The notes below the pieces were generated by a model. The model searched no databases and had not been told where the DNA came from. It saw only the letters and a list, made by a program, of their open reading frames with translations. The position numbers were made by a program, and so were the translations under genes. A stretch of 64,000 nt of DNA, taken from assembly GCA_040754095.1 (NCBI GenBank), contig JBFMFO010000012.1, positions 17,732-81,731 of the forward strand, written 5' to 3'. Numbering within the stretch: position 1 is the first letter of the stretch; each line of letters opens with the position of its first letter. Below, in pieces: positions 42,563 to 52,107 of the stretch. This DNA is from QYQD01 sp040754095. GTDB taxonomy: Bacteria > Desulfobacterota > QYQD01.

Positions 42563-42665
42563 ATTACAACGGCATTTAAATACATAACCTTGCCAAATCC
42601 CCCCATCCCCCCTTTTCTAAAGGGGGGGTGAGGGGGGATTTAGGCTCTTTAATTGCCGGAGTAAT
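42563..42665. repeat. MITE-like element, second copy
   Basis: 103 bases: right end AATTGCCGGAGTAAT as in 36653-36754; left end decayed (ATTACAACGGCATTTAA). Inner CCCCCC/GGGGGG palindrome kept. It lies just upstream of the transglutaminase-like gene. Confidence 0.78.
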
Positions 42666-42678
42666 AATCAAAACAGAG

Positions 42679-43776
42679 ATGAAAACGAAACTGCCAGATA
42701 TTCATAGAAGCGCTGTCCTCATTTTTATCATAATTCTTCTAGGCCTGGCAGGCCCGGTAGCCGGTGCTACCTACAAATACGTCGATGAAAATGGCGTTAT
42801 CTGTTTCACGGATGATCCCGCCACTATTCCCGAAGCATTGCAGGACAGGATAGAAACAAAAGATTTTTCCGCTCCCGGGCCGGCTAAAGCATCAAAAAGG
42901 GGCCAACCAAATGACCCTATCGTATTTACTCCCCAATCTTCCTCCCGGAGCAAGGAGTTAATTCATTACCGATACGATGACCGGTTGGACCTGGCTGCAA
43001 ACCTCCTCGGCTACGATATGGAGGTCTATCCTCAATTGTTTGGAGAGAAAATCGATAAGGCCCAAATAATCAGCCAACTGGAGGCCATCGCCCGTGATAT
43101 CAGAAAGGATATGAAAAAATGGAGCAGAAACGACGCCAGGACACTGATCGGCTGCATGCTGGACAGAATAACGCATTCAGGTTTTAGCTACCAGAGCGGA
43201 AAGCTCGAAGAAAAGATAGTATCTCTTCCATATATACTGGAGAATAAAAGGACAAACTGTTTTGGCTTCAGCCTCCTTTGTCTTGCCCTGGGAGAACGAT
43301 TAGGGTTGCCGCTTTATGCAGTCGGCATCCCCTGTCCTAACGTCGGCGAGTTCCACATGTTCGTCCGCTACGACGATGGCCGGGAAAGGTTTAACCTGGA
43401 GGCTACCAATAGATGGCGGGGCCTGAGATATGGAGATAGCAAGTACGTGCAAAAGTGGGGAGCGTGGAAAAGTCCCTATTTCTTTAAAAATCTAAGTAAG
43501 CAGGAGATAGTCGGTGATTATCTGTACTATCTCTATTACCTCTCTGAACGCCATAAAAGGTGGGAACTGGCCGATGAATGCGCCAAAAAAGGCCTGGAGC
43601 TGGCTCCGGAATCCTGGTGGACCAATTACATGATGGCCCTCACTTCCCTCCGTCAGGGGAATATCCGGCAGGCCAGAAAATGCGCGCAGAAGATGCTCGA
43701 AGTCGGGTATATGGCCCCTCCGGAACTGTTAAAGCAACTTGCTATCGAGTACCCCAATAATCGATGGGTTAGATAA
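42679..43776 (+). CDS. Exported DUF4124/transglutaminase-like protein
   Basis: About 365 residues from the ATG at 42679. Signal peptide with hydrophobic core LIFIIILLGLAGPVAG; a DUF4124 segment follows (YKYVDENGVICFTDDPATIP). The middle holds a transglutaminase/SirB1-like core: NCFGFSLLCLALGERLGLPLYAVG with the Cys, and FHMFVRYDDG with the His. The C-terminal part looks like TPR (WELADECAKKGLELAPESWW). Probably periplasmic; catalytic activity not shown. The beginning of the open frame (from 42628) is MITE sequence and is not counted. Confidence 0.78.
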   Translation: MKTKLPDIHRSAVLIFIIILLGLAGPVAGATYKYVDENGVICFTDDPATIPEALQDRIETKDFSAPGPAKASKRGQPNDPIVFTPQSSSRSKELIHYRYDDRLDLAANLLGYDMEVYPQLFGEKIDKAQIISQLEAIARDIRKDMKKWSRNDARTLIGCMLDRITHSGFSYQSGKLEEKIVSLPYILENKRTNCFGFSLLCLALGERLGLPLYAVGIPCPNVGEFHMFVRYDDGRERFNLEATNRWRGLRYGDSKYVQKWGAWKSPYFFKNLSKQEIVGDYLYYLYYLSERHKRWELADECAKKGLELAPESWWTNYMMALTSLRQGNIRQARKCAQKMLEVGYMAPPELLKQLAIEYPNNRWVR

Positions 43777-43835
43777 CCTCATTTGTAACACTTTGGGTTT
43801 TTGAAAGATATGCCTAAGCAAGGCGTTATAAGGGA

Positions 43836-43920
43836 TAAAATCCCCCTCAATCCCCCTTTTCCAAAGGGGGAAGTGTTTCTCCTCCCTTTGAAAAAGGGAG
43901 GTTGGGAGGGATTTAAAAAT
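43836..43920. repeat. Palindromic CCCCCTTT/AAAGGGGG repeats
   Basis: Two adjacent palindromes without the MITE terminal repeats, in the 336-base gap before gatC. The remaining gap also holds a putative sigma54 promoter. Confidence 0.7.
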
Positions 43921-44039
43921 ACTTTTTCAGACAGCTAACCTGATAACCTCATTTAATCAAACGACGCAGATGATGTCTTGCCGGTATTCAGGATTACACT
44001 CGAATCTTGTGAAATATACTAAGATATGTTATTAGACAA

Positions 44040-44055
44040 TGGCTTGCCTCTTGCA
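44040..44055 (+). promoter_or_regulatory. Possible sigma54 promoter for gatCA
   Basis: TGGCTTGCCTCTTGCA fits TGGC-N7-TTGCA with correct -24/-12 spacing, 57 bases before the gatC start. sigma54 control of gatCA would be unusual, so chance is possible. Confidence 0.4.
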
Positions 44056-44112
44056 AACAATTAGCTTGGATTTACGCCTCCGGGCGTTTAAATAGCAAAG
44101 CGAGGAAAAAAC

Positions 44113-44397
44113 GTGAAGATCAGCCGCGAGGATGTCCAGCATGTGGCCAAGCTGGCCAGGCTTTCTTTTTCCAATGAAGATCTCGATTTATTTACAAATC
44201 AACTGGACCAGATATTGACTTACATGGATAAACTAAACGAACTGGACACGGCGCATGTCGAGCCTACACACCACGCCCTGGCCATCACCAATGCCTTCCG
44301 GGAAGATGCGATCCGGCCATCTGTGTCTAACGAAAAAAGTCTGGCCAATGCCCCGGCAAAGGCGGACGGATCATTCACTGTGCCCCGTGTCATCTGA
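44113..44397 (+). CDS. gatC: Asp-tRNA(Asn)/Glu-tRNA(Gln) amidotransferase subunit C
   Basis: 94 residues from a GTG with AGCGAGG upstream. GatC pattern: DVQHVAKLARLSFSNEDL, QLDQILTYMDKLNELDT, and the C-terminal FTVPRVI. It stabilises GatA in the transamidosome. 9 bases before gatA; gatB is not beside them. Confidence 0.94.
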   Translation: MKISREDVQHVAKLARLSFSNEDLDLFTNQLDQILTYMDKLNELDTAHVEPTHHALAITNAFREDAIRPSVSNEKSLANAPAKADGSFTVPRVI

Positions 44398-44406
44398 GGT
44401 CCTGCC

Positions 44407-45870
44407 ATGCAACTCTATGCCCTGACCATCCATGCCTTAAGGGAATTATTACTCAAAAAGGAAGTTACCTCGGTTGAGATAACCGGGTCTGTCCTGGCAC
44501 GCATAAAAGAGGTTGACCATAAGGTTCACGCCTATATTACACTTACACCGGAAGTGGCCATGGAACAGGCCAGAGAAGCCGACCGTGTCTTGGAAAAAGG
44601 TGAGGGCGGGCCGTTGACCGGCATCCCCATGTCTATAAAAGATGTTGTCTCTACGGAAGGCATACGCACCACGTGTGGTTCATATATCTTGAAGGACTTT
44701 GTCCCCATCTATGACGCTACGGTAATCAGAAGACTAAAAGAGGCCGGAGCCGTACTGCTCGGCAAGGTAAATATGGATGAGTTCGCCATGGGTTCGTCCA
44801 CAGAAAACTCGGCCTTCCACATAACCAGAAACCCCTGGCGACTTGACTACATACCGGGCGGGTCAAGCGGCGGTTCGGCAGCCGCTGTGGCCGCGGATGA
44901 GTGCATAGCCTCCCTTGGGTCCGACACCGGCGGCTCCATCCGGCAGCCGGCAGCGCATTGTGGTGTGGTTGGATTAAAGCCCACCTACGGTACGGTATCG
45001 CGTTACGGGCTGATTGCCTTTGCCTCATCGTTGGACCAGATTGGGCCGCTCACCAAGGATGTTACTGACTGCGCCCTGGTTCTAAATGCCATCCACGGCC
45101 ATGATCCCCTGGACTCCACCTCGGCCCCCCGTCCGCGCATGGACTATACAAGGGCGCTGGTTAAAGGGATCAAAGGGATTAAGATCGGCATCCCCAAAGA
45201 ATACTTCGGCCCCGGCTTATCCCCTGAGGTTGAAAAATCCGTGCGCGATGCTATAGAGGCGCTTTCCGGACTGGGCGCGGAGACCGTGGAGATATCTCTT
45301 CCCCACACCGAATACGCAGTGGCTATCTACTATATAATTGCCCCGGCTGAGGCCAGCTCCAACCTGGCCCGCTACGATGGTGTAAAATACGGCTATCGCG
45401 ACGCCGGGGCCAAAGAACTCCTGGAGATGTATGAGAAGACCCGCTCAGGAGGTTTTGGAGCCGAGGTAAAACGTCGCATCATGCTCGGCACCTATGCCCT
45501 CTCTTCCGGTTACTATGATGCCTATTACAAGAAGGCCTCCCAGGTGCGCACCCTGATAATGGAAGACTTCAAAAAGGGCTTTGACCGGTGCGACGTCATA
45601 TTAACGCCGGTTGCGCCTACGCCACCCTTTAAAATCGGAGAAAAGGTAAACGATCCCTTTCAGATGTATCTATCCGATATTTTCACCGTACCGGCCAACA
45701 TGGCCGGATTGCCCGCCATCTCTGTGCCGTGCGGATTCAGTGCGGAAGGACTGCCGATTGGAATCCAATTGCTTGGTAATCACTTTGCAGAAGAAAAGAT
45801 ATTGAAGGTGGCCTACAACTTCGAATCAGAGACAGACTTCCATACAAAAAAGCCGACTCTTTTATCTTGA
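44407..45870 (+). CDS. gatA: Asp-tRNA(Asn)/Glu-tRNA(Gln) amidotransferase subunit A
   Basis: 487 residues of the amidase-signature family, which frees ammonia from glutamine to amidate mischarged tRNA. The triad Lys is in GIPMSIKDV, and the Ser residues in GGSSGGSAAAVAA and SDTGGSIRQPA. Length is standard. Located directly after gatC. Confidence 0.96.
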   Translation: MQLYALTIHALRELLLKKEVTSVEITGSVLARIKEVDHKVHAYITLTPEVAMEQAREADRVLEKGEGGPLTGIPMSIKDVVSTEGIRTTCGSYILKDFVPIYDATVIRRLKEAGAVLLGKVNMDEFAMGSSTENSAFHITRNPWRLDYIPGGSSGGSAAAVAADECIASLGSDTGGSIRQPAAHCGVVGLKPTYGTVSRYGLIAFASSLDQIGPLTKDVTDCALVLNAIHGHDPLDSTSAPRPRMDYTRALVKGIKGIKIGIPKEYFGPGLSPEVEKSVRDAIEALSGLGAETVEISLPHTEYAVAIYYIIAPAEASSNLARYDGVKYGYRDAGAKELLEMYEKTRSGGFGAEVKRRIMLGTYALSSGYYDAYYKKASQVRTLIMEDFKKGFDRCDVILTPVAPTPPFKIGEKVNDPFQMYLSDIFTVPANMAGLPAISVPCGFSAEGLPIGIQLLGNHFAEEKILKVAYNFESETDFHTKKPTLLS

Positions 45871-45965
45871 GCAGTCAGCTCTCAGCTTTCAGGAAGTAGA
45901 ATAGCGCCTTAAACTGACCGCTGATGGCTGATCGCTATTTCGCAAATGGACTTTTTACAAAGCCG

Positions 45966-46256
45966 TCATATCTTCTTATTATTTATTCTCTGCCTGAGGA
46001 TGCTGGAAGGCTTGAATGTAACTACCCGTCGGGGGGATAGCATTAATTCCGCACCGGTCTGAGGGTTTCTACCCCGTCTTTCCTTCTTGTTCTTGACATT
46101 GAATTTGCCAAAACCGCTGATGAGTACGCTCTCATTATCAGCCAGGGAGGTCTTGATTATTTCTAATAAGGCTTCCATGGCCAGTACGGCTTCAGCCTTG
46201 CGAAGCTTGTTCTTTTCGTAGATATGATTGACAAGATCAGCCTTAGTCAGGGTCAT
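45966..46256 (-). CDS. IHF/HU-family DNA-bending protein
   Basis: About 96 residues from the ATG at 46256 (GGAGG upstream). TLTKADLVNHIYEKNKLRKAEA, SVLISGFGKFNVKNK, and RRGRNPQTGAELMLSPRRVVTFKPS are IHF-alpha-like. The RNP in the beta-arm tip is the intercalating site. Subunit type alpha is likely. Confidence 0.9.
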   Translation of the reverse strand: MTLTKADLVNHIYEKNKLRKAEAVLAMEALLEIIKTSLADNESVLISGFGKFNVKNKKERRGRNPQTGAELMLSPRRVVTFKPSSILRQRINNKKI

Positions 46257-46299
46257 AAAACTAACCTCCGGGGATAAAACTATCACTTTGTCAAAAGCC

Positions 46300-46400
46300 A
46301 TAGGCAACGTCATTGGTCATTAGTCATCGGTCATTAGTTAACTTGGGAAGATCGATCACTCTTACCAGTGACAAATGACTATTGATTAATGACATTCACC
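46300..46400. repeat. TCATTAGTCATTGGTCAT-type repeats
   Basis: Short TCATTGG/TCATTAG direct repeats and the inverted TGACAAATGAC / ATTAATGAC on the other side, an intergenic low-complexity unit between the IHF gene and enolase. A comparable CAGCTCTCAGCTTTCAGG unit lies at 45876-45945. Confidence 0.5.
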
Positions 46401-46429
46401 ATAATCAGAATTACTATCTTTTGCAAACC

Positions 46430-47710
46430 CTACCGGGCAAAGCTTCCCCGGCCCATAAACAGCGCCGCAGGGCCCAGTTCCTCTTCGATGCGTAAGAGCT
46501 GGTTATACTTGGCCACACGTTCCGAACGCGAAGGGGCGCCGGTCTTGATCTGTCCCGTATTTAAAGCCACGGACAGATCGGCAATAACCGCATCTTCGGT
46601 CTCACCTGAACGGTGAGAAATAACGGAACGATACCCGGCCCGATCTGCCATCTGAATGGCTTCTATAGTCTCAGTCAGGGTGCCGATCTGATTCAGTTTA
46701 ATCAATATGGCGTTTGCCACGCCCTCCTGTATCCCCTTGGACAGGATGCCGGTGTTGGTGACGAATATATCATCACCTACCAGTTGTATCTTGCCGCCTA
46801 ACTGGCCGGTAATTTTCTTCCATCCCTTCCAGTCATCTTCAGCCAAACCGTCCTCTATGGAAATAATCGGGTATTTTTTCAGCCAGTCTGCATAAAAACC
46901 GACCATCTCGTCTGTATTTTTATTCGGCTTTTTCTCAGCGAGCAGCGTATATGTGCCCTTATCGTAAAATTCACTGGCAGCAGGGTCCAGGGCAATATAT
47001 ATGTCCTTCCCCGGCTTGTAACCGGCCTTCTCGATCCCTTGCAGGATAACCTCCATGGCCTCCTCATTCGACCTTAAGTTTGGGGCAAACCCGCCTTCGT
47101 CACCCACGGCCGTCTGATACCCTTTGCCCTTTAAGACCCCCTTCAGGGCGTGAAAGGTCTCCACACCCATGCGCATGGCCCCACTAAACGAAGAGGCCCC
47201 GCAGGGTACGATCATGAATTCCTGGATATCCACGTTATTATCCGCATGAGCGCCGCCGTTCAGAATATTCATCATGGGCACCGGCAGTATGCGGGCGGCG
47301 ACACCACCGAGATAACGATAGAGCGGAATCCCTGATTCTTCTGCCGTAGCCTTGGCTACCGCTAAAGATACGGCCAGAATGGCATTGGCGCCCAGTTTAC
47401 CCTTATTATTTGTCCCGTCCAGAGCTATCATGTTCTTATCGATAAGCGCCTGCTCGGAAGATTCGAAACCTATCAATACCGGAGCGATTTTCTCATTGAC
47501 GTTCTTGACCGCCCTGGAAACGCCTTTACCCATGTACTGGGTTTTAATCTTATCGCGGAGTTCCACGGCCTCTTTTTTGCCGGTCGAGGCGCCGGACGGG
47601 ACGGCGGCCCGCCCCATATAGCCGGATTCCAAATAAACGTCAACCTCTACAGTCGGGTTGCCCCGGGAATCAAAAATCTGCCTGCCGAGTATGTTAATAA
47701 TTTCGCTCAC
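46430..47710 (-). CDS. eno: Enolase
   Basis: 426 residues, phosphopyruvate hydratase. GRAAVPSGASTGKKEAVELRD, the metal-binding DPAASEFYD, SIEDGLAEDDW, LVGDDIFVTN and SHRSGETEDAVIADL are all present. A GTG start at 47710 with GGAGGGCAA. It has its own sigma70 promoter. Confidence 0.97.
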   Translation of the reverse strand: MSEIINILGRQIFDSRGNPTVEVDVYLESGYMGRAAVPSGASTGKKEAVELRDKIKTQYMGKGVSRAVKNVNEKIAPVLIGFESSEQALIDKNMIALDGTNNKGKLGANAILAVSLAVAKATAEESGIPLYRYLGGVAARILPVPMMNILNGGAHADNNVDIQEFMIVPCGASSFSGAMRMGVETFHALKGVLKGKGYQTAVGDEGGFAPNLRSNEEAMEVILQGIEKAGYKPGKDIYIALDPAASEFYDKGTYTLLAEKKPNKNTDEMVGFYADWLKKYPIISIEDGLAEDDWKGWKKITGQLGGKIQLVGDDIFVTNTGILSKGIQEGVANAILIKLNQIGTLTETIEAIQMADRAGYRSVISHRSGETEDAVIADLSVALNTGQIKTGAPSRSERVAKYNQLLRIEEELGPAALFMGRGSFAR

Positions 47711-47762
47711 TTGCCCTCCATGTCAAAATAAAAATGAGCAGCCGTTCAGAAAATCTGGGCTA

Positions 47763-47791
47763 AACATAGCAAAACACAGATACCCTGTCAA
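47763..47791 (-). promoter_or_regulatory. Sigma70 promoter of enolase
   Basis: TTGACA (47786-47791), 17-base spacer, TATGTT (47763-47768) on the minus strand; start near 47756, leader about 46 bases. Confidence 0.68.
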
Positions 47792-47892
47792 TACATATAT
47801 TTAACGATCTAATTGGGCAAGGGGAATACTGTCTTCTCCAAAGAAATGGCTGTCTTGGATCTAGAATTTGTCACACTTCAGATAAAATGGAC

Positions 47893-48672
47893 CTAACAAT
47901 AGAGTCTTTTATCAGGCAGGTGATAGAACTGGCGAATTTTCTCCATTGGCCATCCTTTCCTTAAGAAACAGGAAAGCGCCTCATCAAGAACGATATTCTT
48001 TGATATGGTTTGTGCAAAGGGATGTCCCTGTTCACATACGAACCGGTAAAGATGTCTGTTTTTCCTGCTCAATCTTTTCTCGAAAGTATGCAGATTTAAT
48101 TGCTTACCCAGGGCCGGAGAGTTTCTGACACTGGAATAGAGTTTTTCATCACCCAGGTGTTCAAATAATAAGACATTTTCGTAAAAAGACTCGTGCTTGG
48201 GATGGACAGCGATACAGAAATCATCAACACCCGCGCTCCTGGCATAAAAATATACAAGTTTAACTAATGCCAGGAAGATAAACATCCCCTTGCCGCTCAA
48301 ATCCTCGTGTACTGCCAGGCCGGAAAGCTCTGCCGCTTTTCTTCCATGATATCTCAAAAAGTCAATCTCAATGTTGTAGATCTCATCCATGGGCAGTCCT
48401 AATGGCGAGTCCGGGATAAGGGTAAGAGTCATTATCACCAGGTTATCCTTCTTGGCGATAAATGTCCGGGTGTCAGGGAGTAAATTATAAATCCCTATTC
48501 TCATTTCAGAATGGTGCGGTTTAACATATCCTCGTGTTACATAGGCCTTGTAGATAAGATTATATGACTGCTCCAATTCATCCAGAGTATCAACTACCTT
48601 GAATTCTATATCCTCGGCGCTAACCGGGGCTTTTGCCGGGACAACATCGTCCAGGATATCTAATGTTATCAT
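47893..48672 (-). CDS. FeeM-type N-acyl amino acid synthase family protein (1)
   Basis: 259 residues, GNAT-fold family of FeeM/PEP-CTERM-type acyltransferases. Features: EFKVVDTLDELEQSYNLIYKAYVTRGY, DSPLGLPMDEIYNIEID, AAELSGLAVHEDLSGKGMFIFLALVK, and FCIAVHPKHESFYENVLLFEHLG. Such enzymes link fatty acyl groups from acyl-ACP to an amine. The next gene is a paralog (48793-49701). Substrates unknown. Confidence 0.78.
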   Translation of the reverse strand: MITLDILDDVVPAKAPVSAEDIEFKVVDTLDELEQSYNLIYKAYVTRGYVKPHHSEMRIGIYNLLPDTRTFIAKKDNLVIMTLTLIPDSPLGLPMDEIYNIEIDFLRYHGRKAAELSGLAVHEDLSGKGMFIFLALVKLVYFYARSAGVDDFCIAVHPKHESFYENVLLFEHLGDEKLYSSVRNSPALGKQLNLHTFEKRLSRKNRHLYRFVCEQGHPFAQTISKNIVLDEALSCFLRKGWPMEKIRQFYHLPDKRLYC

Positions 48673-48792
48673 AATACAGCCTCACCTGTAATTTTTAATA
48701 TAGCTATATAAGTATAGCAAAAAAATATAAAAGATGTGAATTTATTTTAACACTTTTTGTTCCGGCAAGAAGATTTATGCCCGATTAGAGCG

Positions 48793-49701
48793 CTATCTCG
48801 CAGAAAAATATCCGGGGGGAAGTATTCGGGTGAAGTCGTAGTCAGGATAGCATTTCTGGATGTAGGCCAGCTTGTCGTTATCAATTTCCAAGAAGAGATC
48901 GCTCTTTTCTACAAAAAAATATCGGATGTCCTCCGGAGACATCCTGAGTCCGCCTGCGGGAAATGCCTTTCCCCATTCCGATTCATCGCCGTTGTTGGCC
49001 GTGAAGAAAAAGGTATAAAGATCACAGTCAAAATCCTCCATATTATAGACCTCCGAAAATCGTGCATGCGCTGTGCGCAGGTCCATGCGCTCCAAAATGG
49101 CCGGCGCATCCTTTACTGACGGGAAATATCTCAACTCTCCGATCGGCTCAAATAAAAGTATATCCTCATAGAAACGGGCATGCTTGGGATTTACAGCGAT
49201 ACAGATGTCGTCGGTCTGCACAAACTGAGCGTAGGCATAAACCACCTTGAAAAGAAGCATGAATATATTACTGCACTTAAATTCCTTTGCGGTGACCAGA
49301 GAAGAACCCTCGGATACCAGGCGGCCTTTGTTCCTTAACATATCCAGTTCTTTTTTATATATTGCATCGGATGGCAGTCCCAGGGGAGAATCGATAATAA
49401 GGGTGGCGGTGGCAACCGCCCTCCCCCCGTATCCGGCGGTAAATACCCGGGTCGAGGGCAATATGTTTTGGATCTTCAGCCTCATCGTCGAAGGATCAGG
49501 ATCCATGTACCCCAGTTCTACGTATCTATCATGCGCCAGGGAAAAGGCCTCGATCCATTCTTCTCGCGAAGTGGCGGTTTTAATCCGGTAATCAAGGGAT
49601 TGTCCTACTTCGGTAAGGCGGGACCGCCTCAGTCTTATCGCCCTGCGCCTCTCCGGGAGGTATTTTTTCTCTCTCAGAAGTTCTGCGTTTCTTATCAGCA
49701 T
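48793..49701 (-). CDS. FeeM-type N-acyl amino acid synthase family protein (2)
   Basis: 302 residues, paralog of the above with the same ordered motifs (EEWIEAFSLAHDRYVELGYMD; IIDSPLGLPSDAIYKKELD; EGSSLVTAKEFKCSNIFMLL; ICIAVNPKHARFYEDILLFEPIG). It has a 35-residue basic N-terminus (LREKKYLPERRRAIRLRRSR), which may bind RNA or membrane. It is divergent from the transport cluster at 49889-54372. Confidence 0.78.
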   Translation of the reverse strand: MLIRNAELLREKKYLPERRRAIRLRRSRLTEVGQSLDYRIKTATSREEWIEAFSLAHDRYVELGYMDPDPSTMRLKIQNILPSTRVFTAGYGGRAVATATLIIDSPLGLPSDAIYKKELDMLRNKGRLVSEGSSLVTAKEFKCSNIFMLLFKVVYAYAQFVQTDDICIAVNPKHARFYEDILLFEPIGELRYFPSVKDAPAILERMDLRTAHARFSEVYNMEDFDCDLYTFFFTANNGDESEWGKAFPAGGLRMSPEDIRYFFVEKSDLFLEIDNDKLAYIQKCYPDYDFTRILPPGYFSAR

Positions 49702-49888
49702 CAGGTTTAACTTCTTTTGTTTAGTTTTTTTCGTTAACGTTCTTATCGGCCCTATTCCAATTTTGATAAAAACTCCCCATAAGGATACGGAACTGCTGCA
49801 ATCAACTTTTTTATTAAAATTGCCGATTGAAAAAGCAGAGATTATCTATTACGATCTTATTATTATGATCGGAGGCAGAAAAAGGCCC

Positions 49889-50686
49889 ATGTGTATTAAA
49901 AATATATGGTATAAAAGGCTGTTAGCCTCGTTTTTCGCATTAATCCCTGTTTTATTAATATTAACGGATACATTTGCGGAGCAACAGCCCTCCGCAGAAT
50001 ATATCGCCCAGAAAATTTATGACCGGGATACGGGCCGTGACTCCCATGCCGCCGTACTTATGAGGCTTATTGAAAAAGACGGCCGGAGCCGTGTCAGAGA
50101 AATGGAGATATGGCGAAGGGATTTTGGTGAGTTAAAAAAGACCTTGATCCGTTTTAACAGCCCGGCTGAGATAAGAGGAACGGGATTCCTGACCTGGGAA
50201 AATAAGGGCCGGGACGATGACCAGTACCTGTTTTTACCGGAATTAAGGCGGAGCAGAAGGATTGTATCGAGCCAGAAGGATCAAAAGTTTGTCAATTCGG
50301 ATTTCACCTATGAAGACATGCAGAGGAGAAAGGTCGAAAAGGACATCCATAAGCTTTTGGGATCAAAGGTCGTGGGCGGATTTAATTGCTGGATATTGGA
50401 GAGTACGCCGAAACCCTCTGCCGAGTCTCAATACGAAAAGTTTGTAGCCCTCGTAACTAAAGATAGCTATGTGCCTGTTCAGATTGACTATTACGAGCAT
50501 GGCCGGGTAATGAAACGCTATACGGTGCTCAATCTCCAGAAGATAAGCGGCATATGGACGGATATGACGGCCGAGATGGCCGACCTCCGTAACCGGCACA
50601 GGACAGTGCTTGAAGTCCAAAAAATCTCATATAACGTCAATATTGACCCAAATGTCTTTACCATACGCAATCTGGAAAAATATTGA
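49889..50686 (+). CDS. LolA-like outer-membrane lipoprotein-sorting protein
   Basis: About 265 residues. A signal peptide (LLASFFALIPVLLILTDTFA) is followed by the family's SAEYIAQKIYDRDTGRDSHA, LIRFNSPAEIRGTGFLTWEN, DDQYLFLPELRRSRRIVSSQ and YTVLNLQKISGIWTDMTAEM. It is one of the LolA/LppX-like proteins that accompany MMPL/RND exporters and carry lipids in the periplasm. Upstream ATGs at 49763 and 49865 lack ribosome sites. Confidence 0.85.
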   Translation: MCIKNIWYKRLLASFFALIPVLLILTDTFAEQQPSAEYIAQKIYDRDTGRDSHAAVLMRLIEKDGRSRVREMEIWRRDFGELKKTLIRFNSPAEIRGTGFLTWENKGRDDDQYLFLPELRRSRRIVSSQKDQKFVNSDFTYEDMQRRKVEKDIHKLLGSKVVGGFNCWILESTPKPSAESQYEKFVALVTKDSYVPVQIDYYEHGRVMKRYTVLNLQKISGIWTDMTAEMADLRNRHRTVLEVQKISYNVNIDPNVFTIRNLEKY

Positions 50687-52067
50687 TAAATGCAGGGCCT
50701 TGTTCCTGCTTTTTGCCCTGGTTGCATTTCTGCGTCCCTCTCCCGCATATACTGCCTCTCCCCAGCCCTTCTCCCTGATCCGAGACTCCGAGGTCAGCGG
50801 CAATATCCGGGCCCGTGGGGCGGAAGACCTGCGGCACGACGAACCTTACGAAGACACACGCACTTTTAGAAGCAAGTTATTCCTGGAAGGAAAGGCCCAG
50901 ATTGAGGAACATATCAGGATTCTTGCCTCGGTGATGTCGGATTACCTGTGGTTTCGCAACGACGGCTCAAGGGATGATTTCAGCGCCGAACTGTTTGAGG
51001 GTTATGTAGAATTCTCAGAGCAGAAGTGGGATATAACACTCGGCAACCAGATTGTGCGCTGGGGCAAGACAGACGAAATAAGTCCGGTGGACAACCTTAA
51101 TCCGCAGGACCTGCGGGAGAGTATCACATTAAGGCTGGAAGACAGAAAACTGCCCGTATTTATGCTGCGGGCGCGTTATTTCCTGCCCGAAGGCGCTATA
51201 GAGGGCATATATAAACCACACTTCCGCAGCGCCAAAACCGATTTCTTTGGGTCGGACTGGGCCACCCTCAAGCACCTCAAAACCCAGGCAAGGCACTCCA
51301 CGACATTATCACAGGCGCTTAAAGACTACCTGACCGGCCTGGAAACAAGAGAAAAGGAATACTCCACCGGCCTTGAGAACGGAGAGGCCGGGCTGCGGGT
51401 TACCGGGACAGTCGGCAACCTCGACTATGGAATCAGCTATCTCTACACAAGAAATCCCATACCCTTTATTGAAAGTTTCCCCATTAAAAATATCAATGTC
51501 AGCAACCCATCGGCAGAGGCGCTTCTGGGCCAATTGGCACAGGCCCAATTGCTTGATGAGGATATCATCATAACCTATGAGAGAAATCATGTCATAGGGG
51601 CCGAAGTAGAGACCACCATGGGCCTCTTCGGCATACGGGGCGAGGCGGCCTATATGACCGACCAGGTATTTTTAAAAAATGACCTCACCTCTACCGGCAA
51701 GCATATACTGCACTACGTCCTTGGGATCGACAGGACCTTTACCGACGACTGGTATGCAAATCTTCAATTATACCAGAGAAAGATATTCAGCTATGACGAC
51801 AGGATACTTTTCGACCATGAGTTTGAGTCCGGCCTTTTCCTCCGTATAAACAAGCCGTTCTTCCACGACAAACTGCGCCTCAATATTGATTCATGTTACA
51901 ACCTTACCGACAATGGCTTCTATCTAAATCCGGAGTTTGAACTGCGTTATGTGGATAATCTGTCTATCTTCGCGGGCCTGAATATTTTTGACGGAAAGGC
52001 CGATACATTTTTAGGGAACTACGACAGAAATGATCAGGGTTATCTTGCCGTCAGGTTCTCATTTTAA
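50655..52067 (+). CDS. Outer-membrane beta-barrel-like protein (DUF1302 type)
   Basis: About 470 residues from the ATG at 50655, overlapping the previous gene by 32 bases. A signal segment (ALFLLFALVAFLRPSPAYTA) leads to a beta-rich body with alternating aromatic residues and a terminal Phe (YLAVRFSF), typical of outer-membrane insertion. DUF1302-like: WDITLGNQIVRWGKTDEISP. Likely the outer-membrane channel or lipid acceptor for the RND exporter. Confidence 0.8.
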   Translation, partial: SLPYAIWKNIDKCRALFLLFALVAFLRPSPAYTASPQPFSLIRDSEVSGNIRARGAEDLRHDEPYEDTRTFRSKLFLEGKAQIEEHIRILASVMSDYLWFRNDGSRDDFSAELFEGYVEFSEQKWDITLGNQIVRWGKTDEISPVDNLNPQDLRESITLRLEDRKLPVFMLRARYFLPEGAIEGIYKPHFRSAKTDFFGSDWATLKHLKTQARHSTTLSQALKDYLTGLETREKEYSTGLENGEAGLRVTGTVGNLDYGISYLYTRNPIPFIESFPIKNINVSNPSAEALLGQLAQAQLLDEDIIITYERNHVIGAEVETTMGLFGIRGEAAYMTDQVFLKNDLTSTGKHILHYVLGIDRTFTDDWYANLQLYQRKIFSYDDRILFDHEFESGLFLRINKPFFHDKLRLNIDSCYNLTDNGFYLNPEFELRYVDNLSIFAGLNIFDGKADTFLGNYDRNDQGYLAVRFSF

Positions 52068-52107
52068 CCCTAAAAGCCTTCGGACACATTAGCGGTAAGC
52101 GATCCTT

